Source: JBFWIW01 sp050253535 (GTDB lineage Bacteria; Bacillota; Clostridia; Oscillospirales; Oscillospiraceae). From it: a stretch of 5,885 nucleotides of DNA. Both the position numbers and the translations under genes were made by a program. The notes under the pieces are model-generated. The model ran no database searches, was not told the origin of the DNA, and worked only from the letters and a program-made list of their open reading frames with translations. Positions 1-4,423 of this stretch are shown here, piece by piece. Numbering within the stretch: position 1 is the stretch's first letter; the number at the start of each line of letters is the position of its first letter. The stretch lies in contig JBFWIW010000101.1 of assembly GCA_050253535.1 (NCBI GenBank), positions 1 through 5,885 on the forward strand, read 5' to 3'.

Positions 1-16
1 ATTTTGCCTGCGGTTA

Positions 17-28
17 TGCTATTATACT
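17..28 (+). promoter_or_regulatory. possible -10 region of the tRNA-Arg promoter
   Basis: A TGC followed by TATTAT (17-25), or the overlapping TATACT (23-28), lies 20-30 bases before the tRNA and could be an extended -10 element. The matching -35 would fall at or before the left edge, so it cannot be judged. The tRNA could also be the last member of a longer transcript. Confidence 0.3.
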
Positions 29-48
29 AAAGCGTTATGCAAAGCTAT

Positions 49-125
49 GCGCCTGTAGCTCAGCTGGATAGAGTGCGCGGCTACGAACCGCGAGACCGGG
101 GGTTCGAGTCCCTTCAGGCGTACCA
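49..125 (+). tRNA. tRNA-Arg(ACG)
   Basis: A complete 77-nt cloverleaf can be folded by eye. The acceptor stem GCGCCTG pairs with CAGGCGT, with G-U at the first pair. The D arm follows the conserved TA at 56-57. The anticodon stem CGCGG/CCGCG closes the loop CTACGAA, giving anticodon ACG at 83-85. The T arm has the loop TTCGAGT. The discriminator is A and the terminal CCA is encoded in the DNA (123-125). ACG is the arginine anticodon whose first base is normally deaminated to inosine by TadA, so this tRNA reads CGU, CGC and CGA. A terminator begins at its last base, so it is either a single-tRNA unit or the last tRNA of an operon starting left of the window. Confidence 0.97.
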
Positions 126-164
126 AATAAAATGCTCACACCTTTTGGTGTGGGCATTTTATTT
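125..164 (+). terminator. intrinsic terminator of tRNA-Arg
   Basis: The arm ending TGCTCACACC (to 142), the loop TTTT (143-146) and the arm starting GGTGTGGGCA (from 147) pair over as many as 18 positions with one wobble. The stem closes with A/T-rich arms (AAATAAAA with TTTTATTT), so the 3' side serves as the U-tract. It starts at the final A of the tRNA CCA end, which fits tRNA transcript termination. Confidence 0.85.
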
Positions 165-171
165 GGGGCCA

Positions 172-409
172 TAGGCAATCAATCTGCTCGGGGCAAGTGA
201 ATTATCCCAGTCACAAGGTTTTGGGCTGCGGCCAAAACCTTGTGACGCTGTACTTGAGGCGGACGGCGAAGCAGCCCCGTTTAATAATCTTAAGTTGTCC
301 ATAGACCATTAATAAATGCGGCGTTGGAAAAGAATATCTCTGCCTGACGCGCCACCTGGCACGGTTCACTCGCTCTCGCGTTTGGGCTTCGCCGTCTTTG
401 GCGACTTAA
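172..409. repeat. gene-free, repeat-like intergenic segment
   Basis: No convincing gene lies between the tRNA terminator and the ABC-F promoter. Both strands nevertheless carry unusually long open stretches without start codons in the right place. The plus strand is open from 175 to a TAA at 310-312 (45 codons, no ATG). The minus strand is open from 405 down to a TGA at 213-211 (64 codons, with one internal ATG at 309). The two frames overlap over a perfect 14-bp dyad (211-245), and an 11-base pair of inverted repeats (GACGGCGAAGC at 262-272, GCTTCGCCGTC at 386-396) embraces the middle. Overlapping open frames plus nested dyads fit a dispersed intergenic repeat whose copies get mis-annotated as small proteins. 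That reading is inference, because only one copy is visible here. Confidence 0.4.
211..245. repeat. perfect 14-bp inverted repeat
   Basis: TCACAAGGTTTTGG (211-224) is exactly complementary to CCAAAACCTTGTGA (232-245) across the 7-base spacer GCTGCGG. No T-tract follows on either strand, so it is not a typical intrinsic terminator. It may be the tip of a structured RNA, one arm of a repeat element, or a protein-binding dyad. Confidence 0.85.
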
Positions 410-465
410 CCCGATTTGATTTTAAAAAACCAATTAAAAGTGCTGCGTGGACGTTCAAAATGTCT

Positions 466-493
466 CGACACAAAACAGGGGCTGTGCTATAAT
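466..493 (+). promoter_or_regulatory. sigma-A-type promoter of the ABC-F leader
   Basis: The -35 TCGACA (466-471) is separated by 16 bp from a perfect -10 TATAAT (488-493). A TGC directly in front (485-487) makes it an extended -10. Transcription should start near 500, giving an untranslated leader of about 215 nt before the ABC-F start codon. Confidence 0.8.
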
Positions 494-523
494 ATAATAA
501 ATTATAAAGAGATGGGTGAAAAG

Positions 524-535
524 ATGCGCAAATAA
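524..535 (+). CDS. leader mini-ORF Met-Arg-Lys
   Basis: ATG CGC AAA TAA is preceded by GGTGA (515-519), which matches the 3' part of the Shine-Dalgarno consensus at a workable distance of 4 nt. An in-frame ATG at 512 would lengthen it to seven residues (MGEKMRK) but has no well-placed ribosome binding site. The stop codon at 533-535 overlaps the first base-pairing segment of the attenuator at 534, so occupancy by a stalled or slow ribosome would directly alter leader folding. Its role would be as a sensor of ribosome inhibition rather than as a functional peptide. Translation is not proven. Confidence 0.55.
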   Translation: MRK

Positions 536-663
536 TCTGATTTTGGTGCTAAACAGAATGGCTTTTAGGGGCCTGCAAAACAGGTTTTATTCTGTTGCCG
601 AAAGTTGGATTATACGCTGATTATGCCTTGACATATGTCTTGGTACGTCTTTTCTTACGTATT

Positions 664-700
664 AATCTGCTTTCGGGTTTCTGAAAGCAGATTTTTATTT
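664..700 (+). terminator. leader terminator (attenuator) before ABC-F gene
   Basis: AATCTGCTTTC (664-674) pairs perfectly over 11 bp with GAAAGCAGATT (683-693) around an 8-base loop and runs straight into TTTATTTT. The ribosome binding site GGAG of the ABC-F gene begins at 702, two bases after the hairpin's U-tract. The position inside the leader, between promoter and gene, marks it as regulatory rather than as the end of an upstream unit. Confidence 0.88.
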
Positions 701-714
701 TGGAGATGATCCAT

Positions 715-1679
715 ATGTTACAGATAAAAGATCTCACCATCACCCATTTAAAGGATTTTAGGACAATTATAAAAGATTTTTCTCTTTCACTTGGCAGGGG
801 AGATAAGGCCGTGATCATTGGTGAGGAGGGCAACGGTAAATCCACACTTTTAAAACTGATTTATGACGAAAAGCTTGTAAACGATTATGTAGAATATACT
901 GGCGAGATCATAAGGAATAATGTCAGGTTCGGCTACCTCGCGCAGGAACTGTCTCCCGAGAAAAAGGCTCAAAGCGTATTTGAATTTCTCTCAGAAGTGC
1001 CCGGCTATTACGATTTATCACCAAAGGAGCTGTCTGACATTGCGAAGACGCTAAATTTTAGACCCGATATGTTTTACTCCGATCAAAACGTGGGGTCACT
1101 TTCGGGTGGAGAAAAGGTAAAACTGCAGTTTGCGGGGATTCTTATGATCCGGCCGGATGTACTTCTGTTGGATGAGCCGTCGAATGATATTGACATCGAG
1201 ACCCTGGAATGGCTTGAAAAATTCATAAATTCATGCGGACTTCCCATCCTGTTCGTTTCCCATGACGAGACGCTCATAGAGAGAACGGCCAATGTCATTA
1301 TCCACATTGAACAGGTNNNNNNNNNNNNNNNNNNNNNNNNNNNNNNNNNNNNNNNNNNNNNNNNNNNNNNNNNNNNNNNNNNNNNNNNNNNNNNNNNNNN
1401 NNNNNNNNNNNNNNNNACCACAAAATAACTGAACTGTCAGGCGGACAAAAAGCAAAGCTTCTGTTTTTGAAAATGATTTTAGACGGATGTAATGTACTCA
1501 TCCTGGATGAACCGACAAGAAATTTTTCACCGATATCCGGCCCGGTGATCCGAAATGTTTTAAAAGCGTATAAAGGCGCCGTTATCAGCGTATCGCATGA
1601 CAGAAAATTTATAAGAGGAGTGTGTGAAAGGATTTATAGGTTGACAGATACCGGACTGACCGAAACGGATATCATCTGA
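715..1679 (+). CDS. ABC-F ATPase, antibiotic-resistance/ribosome-protection type (interrupted by assembly gap)
   Basis: A soluble tandem ABC ATPase without membrane domains. Proteins of this family bind the ribosomal E site and dislodge antibiotics or relieve stalling. The start is ATG 715, with GGAG at 702-705 nine bases ahead. An in-frame TTG at 700 and ATG at 706 lack usable ribosome binding sites. The first domain shows Walker A GEEGNGKST (residues 36-44), signature LSGGE (129-133), Walker B LLLDEP (catalytic Glu154) and the H-switch His183 in VSHDE. The chain breaks at residue 200. After the gap (from 1419) the second domain resumes with ELSGGQ, Walker B LILDEP, a D-loop region changed to TRNFSPIS, then VSHDR and a short C-terminus. 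Inter-domain linker, which sets drug specificity in these proteins, and second Walker A are missing in the gap, so no named resistance class can be assigned. The attenuator leader supports an inducible resistance role. A non-resistance ABC-F remains possible. Confidence 0.9.
1317..1416. other. assembly gap (100 N) inside the ABC-F gene
   Basis: Exactly 100 N, the conventional placeholder for a gap of unknown size. The reading frames on the two sides do not join across 100 bases: the left frame needs a missing length of 3k+2. The missing protein comprises the end of domain one, the linker and the first two thirds of domain two, about 200 residues in this family. The real gap is therefore probably around 600 bases. 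Confidence 0.9.
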
Positions 1680-1760
1680 TATCATCAGCGGAGTTATTGA
1701 TATTTGACTGCAAATATAGACATATTTGGCAGATGAAGTATTTATTTTTTAAAAAGTGTG

Positions 1761-1785
1761 CTATATTAATAGTATAGGTACTAAG
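1761..1785 (+). promoter_or_regulatory. probable ferritin promoter with overlapping dyads
   Basis: TGC followed by TATATT (1761-1769) is a plausible extended -10, while the -35 side is a T/A tract (1741-1752) without a clear hexamer. The -10 sits inside an imperfect 17-bp palindrome (CTATA at 1763-1767, TATAG at 1775-1779). A second dyad follows, TAGTA 1772-1776 with TACTA 1781-1785. Such symmetry over a ferritin promoter could be an operator for an iron or peroxide regulator, but it does not match the PerR box well. The rest of the 142-base spacer after the ABC-F gene holds only short repeats, including GATATCATC twice around the ABC-F stop codon and ATATTTG/CAAATAT at 1700-1717. No clear terminator for ABC-F is visible. 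Confidence 0.45.
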
Positions 1786-1821
1786 CCATACTTTGACAGT
1801 TTTAAATGAGGGGGTAATTAA

Positions 1822-2334
1822 ATGTTGGACAAGCAGTTAGTTGAGCTTATAAACAACCAGATAAACATGGAGCTCTATTCAGCTTATCTCTATCTTGAGA
1901 TTCACAATTACTATGTAGACAGTGAACTGAATGGATTCGGGAACTGGTTTTTTGTGCAGACACAGGAAGAACGGGATCATGCACTGCTGTTTTTTAAATA
2001 TCTGCAGAATAACAGCGAAAAAGCGAAGTTTTTTGATGTAAAAGCGCCTGATGTCACATTCAGCGGTTTTCGTGATCCGGCTGTTGCGGCTTTTGAACAT
2101 GAACAGAAAGTGACCGCATCCATCAACAACATCTATGCCCACGCCTACGCGCAAAAAGATTTCAGAACCATGCAGTTTTTGGATTGGTTTGTTAAGGAAC
2201 AGGGTGAAGAGGAAAAGAATACAGAGTCTATCATTAAGAAATTCGATTTATTCGGAAATGATCCGAAAGGGCTATATATGCTTGACAATGAGCTGGGAAC
2301 GCGGGTATATACAGCGCCGACGCTGATTATTTGA
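1822..2334 (+). CDS. ftnA: non-heme ferritin, FtnA type
   Basis: A 170-residue bacterial ferritin that oxidises Fe(II) at an intrasubunit di-iron centre and stores the mineral in a 24-subunit cytoplasmic shell. The ferroxidase ligands fall at the same positions as in E. coli FtnA: Glu17, Tyr24, Glu49/Glu50, His53, Glu94, Gln127 and Glu130. The motif EERDHA (49-54) and the helical core FLDWFVKEQGEEE are typical. The length is close to the E. coli protein. There is no haem-binding Met of the bacterioferritin type obvious at the subunit interface, which fits the non-heme class. The start at ATG 1822 is fixed by GGGGG at 1810-1814. It is transcribed alone from a promoter in the preceding spacer. 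Its role is iron storage and protection against iron-driven oxidative damage. The C-terminal tail (TRVYTAPTLII) is divergent, as is usual. Confidence 0.96.
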   Translation: MLDKQLVELINNQINMELYSAYLYLEIHNYYVDSELNGFGNWFFVQTQEERDHALLFFKYLQNNSEKAKFFDVKAPDVTFSGFRDPAVAAFEHEQKVTASINNIYAHAYAQKDFRTMQFLDWFVKEQGEEEKNTESIIKKFDLFGNDPKGLYMLDNELGTRVYTAPTLII

Positions 2335-2350
2335 TACACACTGTTTCCAG

Positions 2351-2472
2351 GGGAGCAGGCGAGAGCTTTTAGGTGCTCCTATGCCGCAGATAAATCAATA
2401 TATTGACAAGTGATTATAATACCTTTAATCACTGAGAAGGAAATCAGGAGCCGGAAGAGCTCCTGATTTCCT
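2351..2472. other. hairpin-rich spacer downstream of ferritin
   Basis: Three dyads follow each other between the ferritin and a convergent minus-strand gene end. The first is a 6-bp stem (GGAGCA 2352-2357, TGCTCC 2374-2379). The second is a perfect 8-bp stem (AGTGATTA 2409-2416, TAATCACT 2426-2433). The third is a perfect 14-bp stem (2438-2451 with 2459-2472, loop CGGAAGA). None is followed by a T-tract on either strand. The last is strong enough to act as a transcription barrier or 3'-end stabiliser for either convergent gene, but it does not meet the usual terminator pattern. Confidence 0.6.
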
Positions 2473-2528
2473 AATATTACTCTCAAATATAGTTTTAGCT
2501 TCGAAAAACTATTGATTATCGACGAGCT

Positions 2529-2604
2529 TTACTTGCCGCCTTCAATAAAGTCGGTATACAGAAAGAACTGATTCTGTCTAAAGATCATGTTAGCATTGAA
2601 AGTG
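2529..2604 (-). CDS. C-terminal 24 codons of an unrecognised gene cut by the gap
   Basis: On the minus strand one frame is open from the gap edge to a TAA at 2531-2529 and reads TFNANMIFRQNQFFLYTDFI followed by EGGK. The other two minus frames stop within 16 bases of the gap. The composition, rich in alternating hydrophobic and aromatic residues, reads like a genuine protein end. The orientation agrees with the small minus-strand gene on the other side of the gap. No family can be assigned from 24 residues. The 14-bp hairpin at 2438-2472 lies about 57 bases beyond its stop. It could be a chance open frame. Confidence 0.45.
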
Positions 2605-2704
2605 NNNNNNNNNNNNNNNNNNNNNNNNNNNNNNNNNNNNNNNNNNNNNNNNNNNNNNNNNNNNNNNNNNNNNNNNNNNNNNNNNNNNNNNNNNNNNNNN
2701 NNNN
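2605..2704. other. assembly gap (100 N)
   Basis: Exactly 100 N, a placeholder of unknown true length. It separates the C-terminal codons of a minus-strand gene from the terminator-like hairpin of the next minus-strand gene, so it should contain most of the first gene and its promoter. The real missing length is probably well over 100 bases. Confidence 0.9.
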
Positions 2705-2724
2705 ATTACCCAATAAAATTGAGA

Positions 2725-2756
2725 TCCCCCAGGGGGTATTTATACCTCCTGGGGGA
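2725..2756 (-). terminator. hairpin after the YtxH-like gene
   Basis: TCCCCCAGG (2725-2733) pairs with CCTGGGGGA (2748-2756), and the stem continues inward with GGGTA against TACCT to a TTTA loop. The whole is 14 bp with one wobble. On the minus strand it lies 13 bases after the stop of the small gene and is followed by TCTCAATTTTATT, a weak U-rich tail. On the plus strand the following bases are purine-rich, so termination of minus-strand transcription is the better reading. Confidence 0.6.
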
Positions 2757-2769
2757 AGAGGCCTTCAGC

Positions 2770-2937
2770 CTACATGCCAAGCGCTCCGGAGACGTTTTCA
2801 ACTATCTCGCCGGCCGCTTTGAGCGCCTTGCCGGCAAAGCTTTTGGTGCTTTTTTTCTTAGGGGCTATCGCCATACCAACGGTCGCGCCCGCAATAACGC
2901 CGACGCCCATACCTCTTATAAAATCCATATTGTTCAT
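2770..2937 (-). CDS. small YtxH-like glycine-zipper membrane protein
   Basis: A 55-residue frame from ATG (2937) to TAG (2770), with AAGGA about 11 bases ahead of the start. The sequence starts MNNMDFIRGMGVGVIAGATV, then reads GMAIAPKKKSTKSF and ends in an amphipathic stretch KALKAAGEIVENVSGALGM. Residues 8-25 form a single Gly/Ala-rich membrane segment with a GxG-x(3)-G pattern, followed by a Pro and a lysine cluster. This is the layout of short YtxH-domain proteins common in Clostridia. Their function is not established; stress or envelope roles are suggested for larger relatives. It is monocistronic, divergent from the PAP2 gene, and followed by a hairpin. The similarity is from recalled sequence pattern, not a search. 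Confidence 0.75.
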   Translation of the reverse strand: MNNMDFIRGMGVGVIAGATVGMAIAPKKKSTKSFAGKALKAAGEIVENVSGALGM

Positions 2938-2999
2938 ATTGTTATCATTCCTTTTCCATGAGTTGTGAATTTAGTATCCCCGAAAAAAGGGAATTAATC

Positions 3000-3028
3000 T
3001 TGCCAAAAAAATGATATGCGGATATAAT
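3000..3028 (+). promoter_or_regulatory. promoter of the PAP2-hydrolase operon
   Basis: The -35 TTGCCA (3000-3005), a 17-bp spacer and a perfect -10 TATAAT (3023-3028) match the housekeeping consensus well. The start of transcription is expected near 3035, directly at the first base of the hairpin at 3036. Confidence 0.8.
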
Positions 3029-3035
3029 TTTCCTT

Positions 3036-3066
3036 AAGCATAACGCGCCGATTGTGCGTTATGCTT
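3036..3066 (+). other. stem-loop at the predicted 5' end of the PAP2 mRNA
   Basis: AAGCATAACGC (3036-3046) pairs perfectly with GCGTTATGCTT (3056-3066) around a 9-base loop. It is not followed by a T-tract, so it is not an intrinsic terminator. Placed within a base or two of the predicted transcription start, it could shield the 5' end from ribonucleases or act as an operator. The ribosome binding site at 3080 lies outside the stem. Confidence 0.7.
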
Positions 3067-3092
3067 TACCGCTTATATTGGAAGGTGTTTAT

Positions 3093-3653
3093 ATGCTGGA
3101 TATCTTGCAGTCAGCTGATGAATCGATAATGCTTTTTATACAGGAAAACATTCGTTGTGATTTTTTGAATCCTGTAATGAAGTTTTTTTCGTTTATCGGC
3201 AACGCGGGGATATTGTGGATAGCGATCGGCATTATTCTGCTATTACTGCGCGGATACAGGGTTACGGGCTTTGATATGCTGCTCGCTCTGGCGGTCTGCG
3301 CCGCGATAAACAATCTTGTCATAAAGGAGTTTATTATGCGTTCACGCCCCTATGAGACGATACAGGGCCTCACGACCATCATAGCACCGCTCTCGTCGTG
3401 GTCGTTTCCGTCGGGGCACGCCGCGTCGTCCTTTGCATCGGCCTACGCGCTGGGGAAAAGCCGGGGCGGGAAGTGGTGGCTTTACTACATCCCGGCGGCG
3501 CTTATCGCGATATCGCGCGTCTACGTGGGGGTTCACTATCTGAGCGACATAGTCGGCGGGGCTATCGTGGGAACGGCGGTCAGCATGTGCGTTTACTATC
3601 TGAGGAACAGATATTTGAGCTTCGACAAGAAGAAGGAGCAGGATGGACATTGA
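3093..3653 (+). CDS. PAP2-family membrane phosphatase
   Basis: A 186-residue integral membrane phosphatase of the PAP2/phosphatidic-acid phosphatase superfamily. The three signature motifs are complete: K78-x6-R85-P86, P106-S-G-H109 and S141-R142-x5-H148-x3-D152. His109 and His148 are the expected general acid and phosphorylated nucleophile. Hydrophobic stretches at about 38-52, 60-77, 110-121, 130-140 and 153-170 give five or six membrane segments, placing the active site at the outer face. The start is ATG 3093, seven bases after GGAAGG (3080-3085); a GTG at 3054 in the same frame lies within the leader hairpin and is not credible. Likely substrates are lipid phosphates such as undecaprenyl diphosphate (BcrC-like) or phosphatidate; the sequence alone does not decide. 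The last 11 bp overlap the next gene. Confidence 0.93.
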   Translation: MLDILQSADESIMLFIQENIRCDFLNPVMKFFSFIGNAGILWIAIGIILLLLRGYRVTGFDMLLALAVCAAINNLVIKEFIMRSRPYETIQGLTTIIAPLSSWSFPSGHAASSFASAYALGKSRGGKWWLYYIPAALIAISRVYVGVHYLSDIVGGAIVGTAVSMCVYYLRNRYLSFDKKKEQDGH

Positions 3654-4323
3654 GCTTCATTATGAGGAACGCGGAGCGGGGAAGGCGTTTGTCCTTCTTC
3701 ATGGAAACGGGGAGAGTTCCGGTTATTTCTCCTCCCAGCTCGAACACTTTGCCTCGGACTATCGCGTCATAGCCGTCGACACGCGCGGCCACGGCGCTTC
3801 GCCGCGGGGGACGGCTCCGTTCACGCTTACCCGGTTTGCCGATGATCTGAAGGCCTTTCTGGACGGCATGGGACTTAAACGCGTAATTCTTCTCGGTTTT
3901 TCCGACGGCGGGAACATCGCGCTCATTTTTGCCCTCCGGTACCCGGAATACGTCGAAAAACTTGTTCTTAACGGAGTAAACCTGAATCCACGCGGCGTAA
4001 GGCTTAAATATCAGATTCCTATAGTCCTCGGCTGTGCGGCGGTATCTGTGCCTGCGATTTTTTCGAAAAAAGCCATGAGAAAAAAGGAGCTTTTGGAGCT
4101 GATGGTGCGTGAGCCTCACATAGCGCCTGAGAGCCTCAGCAAACTCGGTATGCCGGTTTTGGTTATAGCGGGGGACAGGGATATGATAAAGACGGCGCAT
4201 ACACAGGCGATTGCCGGGGGCATTCAGGGCGCCGTACTCCGCATTATCCCAGGCGACCACTTTATAGCTGCAAAAGAGAGCCGTGCTTTCAACCGAACGG
4301 TTCAGGATTTTCTGAAAACATAG
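3643..4323 (+). CDS. alpha/beta hydrolase
   Basis: A 226-residue single-domain alpha/beta hydrolase, probably cytoplasmic, with no signal peptide. Visible elements are the oxyanion loop HGNG (20-23), the DTRGHGAS strand (46-53), the nucleophile elbow GFSDGG with Ser87, the acid Asp180 in AGDRD and the base His206 in PGDHF. The cap between about residues 115 and 165 is short and helical, with basic stretches. The triad is complete, so it should be an active esterase, lipase-like or C-C hydrolase; the substrate cannot be read. ATG 3643 lies four bases after AAGGAG (3633-3638) inside the PAP2 gene, and the 11-bp overlap implies translational coupling. Pairing with a lipid phosphatase hints at lipid or envelope metabolism, which is inference. 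Confidence 0.92.
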   Translation: MDIELHYEERGAGKAFVLLHGNGESSGYFSSQLEHFASDYRVIAVDTRGHGASPRGTAPFTLTRFADDLKAFLDGMGLKRVILLGFSDGGNIALIFALRYPEYVEKLVLNGVNLNPRGVRLKYQIPIVLGCAAVSVPAIFSKKAMRKKELLELMVREPHIAPESLSKLGMPVLVIAGDRDMIKTAHTQAIAGGIQGAVLRIIPGDHFIAAKESRAFNRTVQDFLKT

Positions 4324-4324
4324 A

Positions 4325-4357
4325 AAACGCCTCCGCACCATCGGTGCGGAGGCGTTT
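4325..4357. terminator. bidirectional intrinsic terminator between convergent operons
   Basis: AAACGCCTCCGCACC (4325-4339) pairs perfectly with GGTGCGGAGGCGTTT (4343-4357), a 15-bp stem with a three-base loop. It begins two bases after the hydrolase stop codon. The plus-strand tail is TTTAAGCTT. On the minus strand the stem runs into TTTTCTATGTTTT, a better U-tract, about 66 bases past the YhcH-family stop. It can serve both convergent units. The 66 bases between 4358 and 4423 hold no gene. Confidence 0.88.
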
Positions 4358-4423
4358 AAGCTTGGCGAAAGGACGAGGAGACGGAAGCCGTGGCGTTTTG
4401 CCTGCGTCCTGCGTATTGTAATA

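Larger units (their letters stand above)
500..714 (+). promoter_or_regulatory. ribosome-mediated transcription attenuator upstream of ABC-F gene
   Basis: Four segments can form mutually exclusive pairs. Segment 1 is AATCTGATTTTGG (534-546), segment 2 is CCGAAAGTTGGATT (598-611), segment 3 is AATCTGCTTTCGG (664-676) and segment 4 is GAAAGCAGATT (683-693). Segments 1 and 3 agree at 11 of 13 bases, so both can pair with segment 2. The 1:2 pairing encloses an 8-bp hairpin (AACAGAAT 552-559 with ATTCTGTT 589-596). The 2:3 pairing uses a 7-bp core, CCGAAAG with CTTTCGG, plus GATT with AATC, and prevents the 3:4 terminator. A three-codon frame ends on segment 1 (533-535). A ribosome held there would block 1:2, free segment 2 for 2:3 and allow read-through. 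Attenuators of this logic are established for several ARE-ABCF genes such as vmlR and lmo0919. The pairings are visible in the sequence; the inducer is unknown. Confidence 0.8.

Noticed and set aside
2..12. TTTTGCCTGCG repeated near 4396, and GCGTTATGC shared by 33-41 and 3056-3064
   Set aside because: Shared words of 9-11 bases are expected by chance in a window of this size, and the flanks do not extend the match.
211..309. A 32-residue minus-strand ORF starting at an internal ATG at 309
   Set aside because: No ribosome binding site stands out, the open frame extends upstream without a start, and it spans the 14-bp dyad. A repeat-like non-coding element explains it better.
700..714. Earlier starts for the ABC-F gene (TTG 700, ATG 706)
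   Set aside because: TTG 700 overlaps the terminator U-tract and precedes the ribosome binding site, and ATG 706 directly abuts it. ATG 715 has the correct spacing from GGAG.
1795..1800. TTGACA just before the ferritin ribosome binding site, as a -35 element
   Set aside because: A -10 at the proper distance would fall inside the coding region near the start codon, so it cannot drive the gene.
2438..2472. Calling the 14-bp hairpin after ferritin an intrinsic terminator
   Set aside because: Neither strand shows a T-tract after the stem, so it is listed only as a structured element.
2587..2968. Plus-strand open frames across and after the second gap
   Set aside because: They lie opposite the 55-residue YtxH-like gene, one reads through Ns, and neither has a ribosome binding site.
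3580..4341. Long minus-strand open frame (253 codons) opposite the PAP2 and hydrolase genes
   Set aside because: It is antisense to two genes with complete catalytic motifs, and its translation is rich in Arg/His without domain-like features, so it is a shadow frame.
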